Of a stretch of 64,000 bases of DNA, positions 10,772 through 22,881 are shown in pieces (position 1 is the stretch's first letter; each line of letters starts with the position of its first letter). The position numbers were made by a program, and so were the translations under genes. The notes under the pieces were generated by a model. The model was not told the DNA's origin and did no database searches. It saw nothing but the letters and a program-made list of their open reading frames with translations. Source of the DNA: Mycothermus thermophilus (Eukaryota; Ascomycota; Sordariomycetes; Sordariales; Chaetomiaceae); the NCBI GenBank assembly GCA_011316235.1, contig QQBE01000012.1, positions 62,001 to 126,000 of the forward strand. The letters run 5' to 3'.

Positions 10772-13634
10772 TTAATGCAGCGTCCCGTCCGTAACGCTCC
10801 CATCCACCTCGTCCACTCTCCTCTGAGAAGAAGGAGGAGCAGGGGCATACACCTCGGCGCGCGCCTCCACGTTCGCGATGGCGCTCTGTAGCGCGCTTGT
10901 CAGGTCGACGTGGAACAGCGGGCGGTTGATGCCGTGCACGGGCGCCACCACGGTCCGGCCGGTCTTGGGGCGCATACCGCCACGTTCGCGCGAGGAAACG
11001 TTGCTGCTGTTGCTGTTGTTGAGAGCGTTATTGTTGCCAACGGCCAGATCCGTGGACGACGACATGCCCTGCTTCTTCTGCCGCGACGGGGTCAGCGCTA
11101 GCGCGGCTTCGAGATCTTCTTCCTCGATATTGATGGTGTTGATGTCTGTCAAGGAGCCGCTCCTGAGCCCGGCGGAAGCAGCGGCAGCGGCGGCGGCGGC
11201 GGCTTCCATTTCCTTCTCGTTGTCCTCAAACTCGGCCGCGGCGGCGGCGCTCGAGGAGCCGCCGATCTCGGCCACGCTGAAGATACTGCGCCAGCGGCGG
11301 TGTGGAAGGTCGGGACGGGCAGTCGGGTAGCCGAACCCGGCGGCCGCGAGGGCGCGCTTGGCCCAGCGGTTGCTGATGCAGGCGATGTGCCAGTCGACCA
11401 CGTCAGGCGCGGCGTACCGGTCGAGCTGGTTGCGCACGTCGATGAGCTGCTGGACCGAGGTGATGTCGACGTGGTTGACAGAGCTGAAGTCGAGGATGAT
11501 GGCTTTGAGGGTGGGTTTGTCGGCGTCGGAGAGGTGGGCGATGGTGCCGTCCGTGGAAGGCTTGGGGGAGGTGCTGGAGGAGGGTTGGGGGTTTGCGGCG
11601 GCGGCCGCGGCAGCAGCCGCGCGCTTGAGTTCGCGACGCGACGGGCCGGGATCGTTCCAGGGACGGTCGCCGGGCCGTTCGAAAGAGGTTTGGTTGGTGC
11701 GCCGCGTGTTGGCGAAGATGTAGTCGGTCATGTAGCTGAGGCTGTGGCTGGCGTTGGTGTAGTTGAAGCCTTCGGTGAAGCGGTAGATGAAGATGCCCGG
11801 ATAGGGGTTGCCGAGTTCGACCTCCGGGTTGGAGCCATCAGCATGGGTGATCGGGAGGAAGACGTTCCGGAAGGGCTCCTCAGGAGTGCCCGTAAAGGTG
11901 CCGTACTGGGATCCCCTCCGCCGGTCCGAGCCGTCGCCGACGACATGGTCATCCATCACCGAGACCACGCGCACACGGCCCAGGAAACGGCCCTTGGCAC
12001 GCAAGATGCGGAAGAGCAGCATCGCGGCCGACAGGCAGACGGTAGTGTAGATGCCGTTCTCGATGGTGCTGAAAACCGTCACGATGACACCGACGAAGAA
12101 GATGACCACCTCAAGAGGCGACACCAACCAGAACTGGTAGACGGTGTTGGGTGGCGTGATCAGATCGCCGACGGCGTGGATAATGACAGCGGCGAGCGAG
12201 GCGTTCGGGATGTAGTAGAACATGGCTGGGAGGGCATAAATTGCGAGAAGAACCACGACACCAGTGATGACACCAGCAAATGGAGTCCGCACACCGGCCT
12301 TGGATTTGATGGCTGTACGACTGAACGAGCCAGTCGCGCAGTATCCGCCGAGGAAGGGGCCCAGCATGTTGGTGACGCCGATGGCCACCATTTCCTGGGA
12401 CGGGTTGATGGTGTAGTTGTTGACGCGGCCGAACGACTTGGAAATGGCGATGTGCTCGATAAGGAGGACGATGACGGTGGCAGGAAGATAGCCAACGAGG
12501 TTGCTCGCGATGCGCTGATTGAGAACCGGGACTCCCGCGTTCTGGAAGCCCCCAGGAACATCCAACAAAATCTTAAACTTGACCTCGTTCTTGGGAAGAC
12601 CGCGATTGACGAGCCAGCTGATCATGGTGTACAGCAGGATCACAAACACGGTCCTCAGGGTCGACAGGAAAAAGAACAGCCTCTGGTGCTTGGGCCACCT
12701 CTTGGCCGAGTACGAGCAAACGGCGCGGATGAGGTACAGCATAGCCAGGGCGGTCAGGCCCATGGCAGCGTCCATAGTGGTCCGAGGGAGACCCTGCAGG
12801 GTGTGAATGAACACCAAATACGGGGGATCGCGAGTGGAAAATCCGGTGATGCCCATCATGGTTGGGATCTGCCCAACCAGAATGTTGATGGCGGATCCAG
12901 TCATGAAGGCTGAGAGGGCCGTGAGCGAGATGACGTCAACAATCCATCCGCAACGGATCAGGCCGATGAACAGGACGATGGCGCCAGCGAGAATGGCGAG
13001 GGCAGAGGCAATGACGTGTGCCGGAACATCAGGAAGAACGGTAGCCATATCGGCGACGATACCGCCAGTCAACTGGGACATGACAGCAACAGGCTATGCA
13101 AACGTTAGAATTTCTCTCCCGATGACCATGCAAAAGACTGTGCGCTGCCTCCACGTACCCCGATGGTGATATCCTTAGACGTAGCGAAGAACCAGTAGAT
13201 GATAACGCCCATGAAAGACGAGTACAGGCCAAACTGGACCTCAAGATTGGCCAGTTTGGCATAAGCCATGCCCTGAGGCACGACGACGGCCCCGATGGTA
13301 ATGCCTATAGATGATGTCAGCAATCAATTGCAGCGTAGAATCATCGGGATGAACACTTGCCGGCAACGAGATCTCCAATCAACCATTGAAGGTTGTAATG
13401 TCCGATCCATGACAGGAACGGGAACAGAGACAGAAGGTACTTGACGATCTCGTCGCCCGTCGGGATGAGGCCGTTCAGATAGTCGATGATCCGCGGGGGT
13501 TCCTCGACGAAGGTGTGGCCGCTATGGCCTGAGATCACGGAGGCTCCTGGCCTCTCGAGGGACTCGTAGGGCTCCTCGGGCTGGAGCTTGATGCCCAGCG
13601 CCTTGGCTGCGACTTGCCCGAGCTTGGACGCCAT
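10772..13634 (-). CDS. SulP-family sulfate permease with C-terminal STAS domain
   Basis: This is a proton-coupled sulfate importer of the plasma membrane. Three exons, 13634-13361, 13304-13159 and 13093-10772, encode 913 residues. Exon 1 reads FLSWIGHYNLQWLIGDLVAG, and the joined frame continues with GITIGAVVVPQGMAYAKLAN, the SulP signature, then SKDITIGPVAVMSQLTGG and a long multi-span membrane part. A C-terminal STAS domain follows (AIILDFSSVNHVDITSVQQL and WHIACISNRWAKRALAAAGF). Intron 1 (13360-13305) needs a GC-AG pair: donor GCAAGT at 13360. No GT donor keeps the frame. Intron 2 (13158-13094) is GTACGT...CATAG. Insertions of poly-Ala (around 11160-11250 and 11590-11630) and Ser/Asn-rich sequence lengthen the STAS region beyond the usual 780-840 residues. 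The family fits Neurospora cys-13/cys-14 types, normally induced by sulfur limitation; no control site was identified. Which paralogue it is cannot be decided here. Confidence 0.93.
13305..13360 (-). other. GC-AG intron of the sulfate permease gene
   Basis: This 56-bp intron starts with GCAAGT rather than GT and ends in TATAG. Joining 13361 to 13304 gives DLVAGITIGAVVVPQG, which is unbroken family sequence. Using the GT three bases downstream would shift the frame. Confidence 0.8.
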
Positions 13635-14607
13635 GTTGCAATGGCGTCCGTCAGAAATATTATCACGGGGGTGATTTCAGAAGGTTGTGTTCGAAGTGAT
13701 GTTAGAAATGTCCAATCTGTCGAGAGGCGCGGTATTCGATTTATATCTGGTAGAAAAAGGCAAAGGTGAAGCGAACTGCTCTGTGGGGTGGTTGAGGTCG
13801 AGAAATTATTTAACTTTCGTTGTCTCGGAATATCTGTTGATGTCGTTTGATGACTCTCGATGATTTGATATGTCCGTGGGTGACTCAGCAAAGAGGTCAG
13901 TGCTTCCGAGCCGTGAGAAATATCCCAGAGTTGAGATGACGTCGTTGTGCCGTGATGATGCTAGTCGCCCAAAACCGGGACGGCAGACCCGAGTCTGTCT
14001 GTGCTTGGGACGCGCGGGTACGTTGGACTTGCAGCATAGGCAGAGTCGATGTCGACGTCAAACCAAAAAGGGGGCATGGGAAAGAGCCGGATTTTATTCA
14101 GGAAGTTGTCCGAGATGGACCCAGAAACGTTTGACAAAGTTGAAAACAAGGCATAAGGTGTTGAGATTCCGATATCTCAAGGAAGCGGATCAGGGTGGAT
14201 GCGGAGAGCGGACACCAGACTGATGGCGCAATCGACCACCATGCCTATCACAGCTAGCAGCGGGTTTGGGAGTGGGAGCAGGCTCAGTGGGCACTCGGGT
14301 AGTCGACGACCGATCAGCCGGGTCTGTGGATAGTTGTTATGGTTCTATGGATGTAGTATTGGAAAAGAAGACGAGTATGTTGCGGAGGAGATCTGGAACC
14401 ATCATAGTTCTTCGTCCTGAGCCCCCAGTATCAGACAGCCACCTCGGCATTATCCCCCACCACAGAGCGAATCAGCCCGAGCCTAAAAAAGGCCACATGA
14501 AGCAACGCAGGATGGGCAAGGCCTGTGCATGTTGTGGTCCGAGTCAATCTGATGCACACGACAAGCCGAAAGGGAGGAAGACGGAGATCCCCTCTTCTCC
14601 CCCCCCC

Positions 14608-14608
14608 N
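14608..14608. other. Assembly gap (N) in a C-homopolymer
   Basis: One N sits inside a run of about 13 C residues (14599-14615). This looks like a sequencing failure in a homopolymer. Confidence 0.9.
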
Positions 14609-16743
14609 CCCCCCTCCTTTTCCGCAAACCATAGTAACGTCGTTTAAACAAGAGCAGCTACGTAGGTGTGTGGCGAACCGGCGAGGTTGTTGGTCACCCG
14701 GCATACCAACAGCCTCAACCGCATCGAGGAGGTGAGCAGCTGAGTCTGTCCAAATGCTGTGTATCACAGATCACAAGGCGGATGTGTGGCTGCACGGCGT
14801 GGTGATGGAGGGTATGGAAGTGTGGGGTGTGGAGTCTTATGTGCCGGGAAGCTCCTCAACCCGCGATGATGCAATCGGGCGCCAGGATTGCAAACAATGG
14901 GACTGAAGGCCCTCACAGCAGCCCGAAACCGTCCCACGCAGCGCGTGCCCAGCACGGGAGGACACACACTCGCGGATGGTGACATCAAAGATTGCGGAGA
15001 GCAGCCGTTAAGGTGTAAGGAAATGGAGAGTTGACTGTTGCATTTCCACTGGATTAAACGTTAGCAGGAGTAGTAGGTATCGGCAGAGGGGGTTGATGAG
15101 TTGACACCGTTGATAACGGTTTCTTGGGCTTTTGATCGACGGATTAACAGAACCAGGGCAGCGAGCATGTCGAAAACTCGATTTCTAGCTGTCGCCAAAA
15201 TCTCCTTTTTGTCGGCTTCTATTGGCAGCAAGGCATGCCGATCGCGGCCTCGTGTGGAAATTTTATCCCACAAAGGAAAGAAAACTTTTCAGACATTTGA
15301 CCGAATGAGCGATTTCGATCTTGAAATTTTCCGATCTCGAACCGGGTGCCTGGGGAGTCTTGACTGTCGGAATTGACAACGGCTCGAATTCACAAAAATG
15401 GTGAATGGGCAGGATGAACAGAGCTCAACTCGTCGACCATCGATAGGTCATCAATCCAACCAATGTCCATGAACCATCTCGCCGTCGAGTTGCCAAGTTG
15501 TTGTCCTCCCGAGACAGCCGAAGAAACAGCATCGTGGCTGGCCTTGTGGAGTAGATGGCTTTGGCCAATCCCAACCCTGGACGCCTCCATTTTAGGAAAC
15601 CCTAAGACCCGACCTCGCACCAAGCCAAGATCGATGCCGAAGCCGATCTCCACAACATCATCGTCGATATTTAGTGTATGGTGGACTTCCCAAGACCCCA
15701 GACGCCATGCCTCACCTTTCGGCTTGATGGCCAAGGCAAGATGTAGCAGTGCCTAATGGTCTCCGGGAAACCCCCCCCCAAACATCCAACTGACCCCAGG
15801 AGGGACATTACAACCAATCCACCCTTTGAGTGTTGGACTCGACTCTGTCTTCAATCCTGCTGAATGTTTGCTCCTTGGGAGCCCATTGTCATGATGGACA
15901 ATACGGCCCACGGGGGCTATCTTTTGTCAGACTCGGGGACGTGTTTTAACTGATGATCAAGCTCTGTTTGTTCGGTGTGATATGAGCATTCGAGTTTCTC
16001 GCATCGCCCGAGGATTCAGACGCATTTGTGGTTCGTCCGTGAAGGACATTGATGTCCGTCCATCAAAGAGAGCATCTCCACATCGAGACGCACTCCTCTG
16101 TTAATCTCTGGGGCCCGTCAAACAATCCGTGAAATCACCCAACCAAGTATACCTAGTGGCCCGAACGGTGGCAACGGCCTGGGGGTTGAGGCAAGTGACT
16201 TACACTGGTACTCGATGTCGAAAGAATCCCAAGCAGCTTTAGGAATCAGATCAAATCTAACTGGTCCATTTGACAAGGAGTCGTCTGCGAGAGAGCGCTG
16301 AACGGCCCAGCCACCAGGACTCTGTGTGATGTTTCGACATCGAGCAGGGCGCAAGTGCCCAAGGTCAGCCTCGGTCTGGGAGAGCAGCAAGGAGACTGGA
16401 AATGAGAAAAAGAAAGTCACCAGGGGATCTTCCACCGACCCGCTGTGATACTTAACTATCCGCTACACCAACCAAGAACCACCCTGATGCCCAGTGCTGG
16501 AAGATGGGTGGGCGGTGCTTCGAGGCCCGATGGTGCACACTTGAGTTTGCAGGCCAACCGGCGTCCCATCCAAGATGGGAAATTTATTTGCAGCATATGG
16601 TTGTAAGCTGTAGAGCATTTCACAGGTGGGACAAGGGATGGGGTGTATGACTCAAATCTGGGTTGTGATTCCAAGGCCAGACCATACATAGATAGTACGT
16701 AGGGTGGCGAAAGAGGCTCTGTGCTAGTTTTTTTTTTTTTTTT

Positions 16744-16744
16744 N
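16744..16744. other. Assembly gap (N) after a T-run
   Basis: One N follows a run of about 15 T residues (16729-16743) and directly precedes a duplicated 65-bp segment. This suggests a contig join. Confidence 0.9.
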
Positions 16745-16809
16745 GCTGGCAGTCAGTTGGTGGACGATAGATCCGATATTCTGGCTGTCACACTGGTGAT
16801 AGTGGCACG
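16745..16809 (+). repeat. 65-bp exact direct repeat, copy A (identical to 20098-20162)
   Basis: The sequence from GCTGGCAGTCAGTTGG to GATAGTGGCACG is identical to 20098-20162 over 65 bases, and similarity stops abruptly on the right. Its left edge is the N at 16744. I read it as an assembly artefact rather than a biological repeat. Confidence 0.85.
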
Positions 16810-17963
16810 CGTCCTGATCGAGACGCACTTGGTTGGGATGGCCTTGAGGATTCGTTGCGAGTCTCTCGCCGGAACCTCTCAGTTGTCCTGTCCATGAATG
16901 TTGATGGCGGTGACATATAGTAAGTACGGAAGAGCATTGCTCCGTCTTCTCCTTGACAAAGGGCCTGGCTACTTGACCCGGAAGTGTCACGAAGATAGTG
17001 AGGTAACTCCCAAGCAGGTGACTGTCGATCGCATCTGCAAAGGTTCTGCAATCGAGTCACCAATCGTCTTTGCCACACGCTTCATGGATTGATGTGGCTG
17101 AGGATGGCTCTTGCGCTGCAGAGGCTCGGCTGGGTGGGTGGACGGAGTAACTGTACTTTTAGTAAGTATGAGTTTTCTTGGTGCACATTGTCATTAGAGA
17201 GGCCAACATCAGGTGGAAGCGCTGGATGGGAGACCAAGTTTGGGCGTCGCAGAGGCGTCGCAGACAAAGGTCACCAGCCGCTCAACACATCAATTCCCCA
17301 GCAACCCGCCGCGGTACCTGGCCAAGGTGCCCACATCTTGCGTGGCTGGAATCAGGCCCGCCCAGGCCGTCGATAGGTGGTTTTCCGATGGGGCGGTTCG
17401 TCCCCACTTTGCGGTTCCATGGGAAACTGGAATTGCCCTGCGGTTTTGGATGGAGATTGTGGAAGCAGCTTCACGTGAAGAGTAACATCAACAATCTCGG
17501 AAGAGACAAAGGCGAGCCAATATTAGTATTCCGTACTTGCGGAAGAATTGCACTACTATGATAGAGTATATACCGTAACCGTGGCTCAATGAAATCGGAG
17601 ATGCCGCATGCTGGGGAAGAATTGAATTGTGTGTTTCCTTCATGCCGTGTGGCCTTGGCCCCGCCTGCCTTGGAAAGCAGACGCGTTTGTCGCGAATCTG
17701 ACACGGGGGCGTGACGGGATGGATGTGCTTGCGTGCAGCTCCAACCTCCCGTGCTGCCGGATCTGGGGCAACCACGAGCCGACCAACCACATCGACTGTG
17801 TCCAGCCCCAAACTCCAAACCTCCATCCGGTCGCGATGCAGAGCAAAACACCACAAACCTGAACCTGAGGTGGCCCCATAACCACATCAAACCGACCCAA
17901 ACAATTTTACCTCGCTGCTCGTTTCTCGGTTGTCGGAAGGAGCGTGCCATTCAAGCAACCACG

Positions 17964-19682
17964 ATGCCGGGCCTCAACAACAAGGAGGTGCCGTTTGCGC
18001 TAATCCCTCCTTCCGGAGCAACACAGCTCCACCCACCTGCCGAACCGGGCCTCTCCCACCGGGGCCTCAGGAGATTGCAGTCGGCCCATGCCCTTGGATC
18101 AGCAAAGGCAGCAGGCCCCGGCCAGCCATCGCTCATTTCGCAGCAACGGCACCACTTCCAGTCTCAGTCCCGCCCTCAACTTCAACAAGACCTGCTGTTG
18201 CCATCCCGTCTGCCGCCGCCGTCCTCCTCTTCTTCCCCATCCCCCCAGTTGCAATCCTTTAGTCAACGCCTTCTCGCGAGACCCTCTCCTTCTCCTCTTC
18301 CTCCTCCCGCGGCGACGGCGACGCGAAGACATGCAAGTACCAACCCCTCATCCCAGAGAGCACGCTCCAACAGCGACGCACCACCTCTTCCAGATCCCGC
18401 GCAGTTCGCCGCAACCATGACCGCCGCCAAAACCCGGCCCTCCGTCCTGAGCAAACGCTCCCTCGCTGCCGATGCTATGTCCCTCGAGAGGTTGATTCGC
18501 GAAGGTCCACCGAACGGCGATGTTGAGGGAGCCCTCGAGAGCACGCGCCTCAAGATCCTCGACCAAGGTATTCGCTCCGACAGCGACGGCATGGTGAGTA
18601 CATGTCTTCATCTTGTGCCGCTCTCGCTGGCCTAGGCGGCATACTAACCTCTCGGAAGTCATCGCTCCGCATCTACGTCTGGCTCATTCTGCTCAATGCG
18701 CCCATGCTCGACACCGACAGCTATCTGGCCCTGATCCACCGCGGCGCGTCGCCAGCCTACTCCAAGATTCGCAACGACACCTTCCGCACCCTGTCCACAG
18801 ATCCCCTGTTTCGCCGACGCGTCAGTGAGGCGAGCCTGATCCGTTTGCTCAATGCCTTTGCCTGGACCTTGCATGACGCCCGGGAAGCGGAGCGTATGCG
18901 CGACAACGCCAGCGTAGCCAGTATGGGCAGCCGAGCCAGCAGCACACGTTATTCTCTCGATCAGTCATCTAGCCGTCCAGGAACAGGATATGGAGGGAGC
19001 GATTTTGGCAGTCCAGCCTCGTCACCGGCAGCCAAGCGGGCTCGGGCCCGGACCCTGACCACCGAAGGCTCCGTCGCCAGCGTTACCGCAACTGAGACTG
19101 CGACCTACGTCCAGGGCATGAATGTGTTGGCTGCTCCGTTCCTCTACGCCGCTCGCAGCGAGGCCGAGGCCTACGTGGCCTTCCACCAGCTCTTGACCAA
19201 GGAATTGCCAGGTTATATCCGTGGCGCCATGGACGGAGTGCACAAAGGCCTTGCTTTGGTTGATAAGGTTCTGGCCATTGTCGACCCGAAGCTCGCCATG
19301 TACCTGCTGTCCAAGAACTTGACAGCAGAAATCTATGCCTTCCCTTCTGTCCTGACCCTTTGCGCCTGCACGCCTCCGCTACCCGAAGTGCTCCGCCTCT
19401 GGGACTTCCTCTTTGCCTATGGGCCACACCTTAACATCCTGTGCATCGTCGCTCAGCTGGTTATGATCCGCGGAAAGATCATGGAGTCGCCTAGGTACGT
19501 AAACTTGGAGGAATCGCGACGGAAAGCAAGCCATATACTAACCGTCGGTCACATTTAGTCCGAACAAGCTGCTCCGTTCCTTCCCGGCCCTCCAAGCCGA
19601 GCAGATCAAGCGGACAACCCTGGCCATTATCAAGATGATTCCTGACGATGTCTACGCCGAAATTGTGGCTCACGCACGGTAA
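17964..19682 (+). CDS. bub2: Mitotic checkpoint GTPase-activating protein Bub2 (TBC domain)
   Basis: Bub2, with Bfa1, is the GAP for the Tem1/Spg1 GTPase at the spindle pole body and restrains mitotic exit and septation. Three exons, 17964-18593, 18659-19494 and 19559-19682, give 529 residues. Donors are GTGAGT and GTACGT; the joins read RSDSDGMSSLRIYVWLILL and KIMESPSPNKLLRSFPAL. The TBC core is intact: SSLRIYVWLILLNAP, YSKIRNDTFRTLSTD, TYVQGMNVLAAPFLYA (glutamine finger in YVQGMN), AEIYAFPSVLTLCACTPPLP and VLRLWDFLFAYGPHLNIL. The R-finger motif (IRNDTFRT) is present. A Ser/Gly-rich insert of about 70 residues splits the core after FAWTLHDA. The first 150 residues are Pro/Ser/Gln-rich; an in-frame ATG at 18417 would remove them. 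The end may differ: a 40-nt intron (19679-19718) would replace the stop and run to 19836. Confidence 0.92.
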
Positions 19683-22354
19683 CGGAAGCTGAGTCACCTC
19701 TTTTCTCACGCACGATAGCTATGAGCAGGCCAAAGTTGATCAGGAATCGGCTCTCGCCATTGCCCTCGAGCTTTTAGTCCGCTGTCCCACTGCAGGGCGG
19801 CCGAGTTTTATCAAGTCTCTCGACATCTCGACGTAACGAGTGGGTTCCCCGGCTGCGGTGAAAAGAGCCAGCTCCGCAGCGCGGTCCAGATGCTCCCAAA
19901 GAGCAGTGGGTGTCGAGTTTGCTCTTCCACGTGCAAGTGGGCCGCATTCCATACAACGGATGCTGGGGACGTCGTTGCCAGTTGTCCTGTCTTGGGCCCA
20001 GTTTCGGTTCACGCCCCTGACCAGGGTAAATGGGGATGGCACATGGCGGTTTGATACCCTGTGCAACAGTTGTAGGTAGCCGTGGCACATTGTGGCTGCT
20101 GGCAGTCAGTTGGTGGACGATAGATCCGATATTCTGGCTGTCACACTGGTGATAGTGGCACGTAGGGGTGGTGGGTTGGCATCCAGAAAGCCGACTCGAG
20201 TCTCTAGAGGTTGTTTTTACATATTACGTTGCACCGTCATGGATGGCTTGGAGAATATAAAGGAATCTACGCGGGCTCGGGCGGCGTTTCTGGACCTGGA
20301 CTCGGAGGGATGGGGATGGGAAAATACCTATATCGACTGCGGTTTTGGGCATGATAATAATGATGTACAGATCTGATAGTTAGAAAACAATAAAATGTCG
20401 GCTGTCTGGACTCTACCATTATCGTTGTGACCCCTCCCCCTCAAGCCACCGAAAATGAAGGGGGAGCTGTGTATCTCATGTCGAACGGATAGACGTTGAC
20501 ATTGGATTGTGTAGGTCGGTAGTACCAATGGCCTGTTCCTCATCATCTATATCCCAAGGCCAAGCTTCTTCTCAATGTCGATGTTCTGCCCAACTACAAT
20601 GTCAAAGGAACTCATCATTGCCCGTGCTCCAGGTTCAACTTCACTGAGGCCGCCACCACACCATGCCGGCACGGGCCCCTGCATGCACCTTGAGACGTGG
20701 CGTTGAATCGACCAGCTGAAGCTTCTGAATCGTGAAACCACGTCCCATGAGAGTTGCCGTTGTTCAACTCTGCTTTTTGTGATCCAACCATTGATTGATG
20801 AAGCTGACATTGGCGTCCATATCGGTGTCCCTGTCCCTGTCCCTGTTCCAAGCGGGCGGCAGTTGTGGTTCCGACCAGCCAGGGTGGGTTTGTTTGGATT
20901 AGTTTAATCTCTGTAGTTTCTTGGTTCTTCCTGCGAGTTGCCGGACATATGTGCGTTTTCAGCTGCTGTGGTGCCTTGTATGTACTTTCTTTGCCTGCCG
21001 CCCACCCCCAATCTCAAATCACTTCTCTCCCTCCCGCCCGCCGAGTCATGGAACCGGTCCCGGAGCCGGCGTTCCTTGGTGGCGAGTCATGGTTTGTTCG
21101 TTTGAATGTTCTGTCCAAGAATCTGGGGTTGGGCTGAACACAAGCCCCCATCGATACAAGGGGGACATCCACGTGTTTTTTTTTTTCAGGAACGGACGGA
21201 ATCGGCGGCGAATAGGAGCGATTACTGGCCTCTTCAATGGAGGTATGTGTACCAGAACGGGGAGGGATTTGAGATCAAAGAAGAGTGAGCTACCTAGGTG
21301 CTCATACGGCCATCAACCCGCTCAGCGGTCCAGGTGCCAAGTGTGTACAACATGGGTGGTACGAAGCAGTGCTGTATGTACATAGTATGCAGAGTTCAAC
21401 GGCGCCCGTGACCTTTACAACCTCTCCGTGGTTGGGATCCAGACGAGTTTCTCTCTTGGAGCCGAGCAACAACTCCGGGGCGAATGCAACGACACAGCAC
21501 GCAAGGCATTGGAAAAGCCGCCTCTTCCCACTGATCAAATCAGACTCTCCGCCATCTTTCTTGACTGGCTGCGCTCAGATGCGTTGGTGAAGCGTGTGAA
21601 ACATTTGACAGGGGGAACTTGATCGGTTAGACGATCGATGGAGCGGCGCCTCCGGCGCCCCTTGAACTGGACCTGACCAGTCCCGGGTTTCTGAGGCGGT
21701 CATGGGGTTTGGTTGGTGATGGTGGATCTTGTTCTCAACAACACAACAAAAAGCCATGTGCGTTTCCCCCGATCCAAAGACCGGGGATTCCTTTCCGTCA
21801 TCTCAAGGTTTTGTTTCTACAAGGGTTTCTTTGTTGTTCAAGAGTAACTAGCTACTTTTCTCCGGCCATTCGCTTCTTCCTTTGCAACAAGCCCGCCCTT
21901 ACATCTCGATCTTCCAAAAGTGACTTGCATACCGGGTTAACCTCCCTCAAATTATCCGGCGGTAGTCCATCTGTCGAATATATTAACAAGCGGAGATCAT
22001 TCGACAACTCAATCCAGGACTTGACATCAGCTGTTCTCGAACGTGTCATTGTCTCTTCATTAATCCCAACCCCATCTAACTCTACTCTATTCATAAGCAT
22101 TATTATCATTACCCCCTAACCTCAAACCCGAGTTCCCGGGTTCCCAACCGTGTCTTACCAACGACGACGGCCAACATTCCATTTCTACCTCCATTTTGTG
22201 TACCGCACCCGAGCGATCTACAAAGACAAAGCTGCCGTTCCTCATCGACAGATACCAACATTTTTCGAAGACGACGACGAAGCCAAAAGACCCGAGCCAG
22301 AGGGCACGAATCCGCTCGAAATTGTCCACCAGAACGAAGCCTGCTGCCTCCAAA
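19683..22354. other. Gene-poor stretch holding the second 65-bp repeat copy
   Basis: This 2.7 kb separates BUB2 from the secreted-protein gene. It has short frames only. An AATAAA at 20389 is too far from BUB2 (700 bp) to assign with confidence. The final 200 bases are the likely promoter and leader of the secreted-protein gene. Confidence 0.45.
20098..20162 (+). repeat. 65-bp exact direct repeat, copy B (identical to 16745-16809)
   Basis: This copy lies in unbroken sequence with no N nearby and is therefore probably the true location of the segment repeated at 16745-16809. Confidence 0.85.
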
Positions 22355-22881
22355 ATGCATCACTCCATTGCTTGTCTCCTCCTGGCCGTAGGCGGAGCGG
22401 TTGGCGCGGCTGTCCCTGTCCCAGCAGACTGGGAACAAAAACCGCTCGGATCCCTCGCGACAGTCTCCAACATGACGCAACACGACATGAGCTGTGCGGA
22501 AACGTATGGTGTCGGATGGAAGCAGTGCGGGGGCCCGGTATGTTCTACCCAGGCGATCGAAACGAGGCGACGGTTCGCTGACGGTCGATCCAGACAAGCA
22601 AATCGTGCTATAATCCAGATCTCGGTCATGTACGTCTTTGATACCCCTTCCCGACGCACCAAGCCCATTCCGCCGACTGACCACCACCTAGTCATGCTGT
22701 AGCGTCGACAACAGTTACTGCACCAAGGGTACTTGGTGCGCGCCAGTGGCTGGATTCTGCTGCTTGAATGTGAGAGCTGGCGCTCTCTCCTTGGACTGCT
22801 GGCAAACGCTGACGACGAGAACAGAGCGAGGATCTCGAGACGTGCGCCAAGAATGCGGGGTTCAAGCTGCCTGGCAAATGA
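22355..22881 (+). CDS. Small secreted cysteine-rich protein, four exons
   Basis: I assembled this gene from splice sites; no single frame shows it. Exons are 22355-22537, 22594-22629, 22692-22769 and 22825-22881; every junction is phase 0. Donors are GTATGT, GTACGT and GTGAGA; acceptors are ATCCAG, CCTAG and AACAG. The product has 117 residues. The N-terminus MHHSIACLLLAVGGAVGAA is a clear signal peptide, with cleavage probably after GAVGAA. The mature part has ten Cys in the order C-C-C-CC-C-C-CC-C, including GVGWKQCGGP, KSCYNPDLGHSCC, SYCTKGTWCAPVAGFCCLN and LETCAKNAGFKLPGK. This resembles the conserved but uncharacterised secreted proteins of filamentous ascomycetes with a YC...WCAPV.G.CC pattern. 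Effector, antimicrobial or cell-wall roles are possible; none is shown. It is convergent with IZH3. Confidence 0.85.

Larger units (their letters stand above)
13635..17963. other. Gene-poor stretch with two assembly gaps
   Basis: This 4.3 kb lies between the 5' end of the sulfate permease gene and BUB2. The part next to 13634 is probably the permease promoter and the part next to 17964 the BUB2 promoter. An N interrupts a C-homopolymer at 14608 and another follows a T-run at 16744. A 65-bp copy of sequence from 20098-20162 starts directly after the second N. No ORF here shows a recognisable domain. Confidence 0.5.

Noticed and set aside
11300..12913. 537-codon open frame on the plus strand
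   Set aside because: It is antisense to the sulfate permease gene, whose membrane and STAS motifs are clear. The product is Gly/Val/Asp-rich without a domain.
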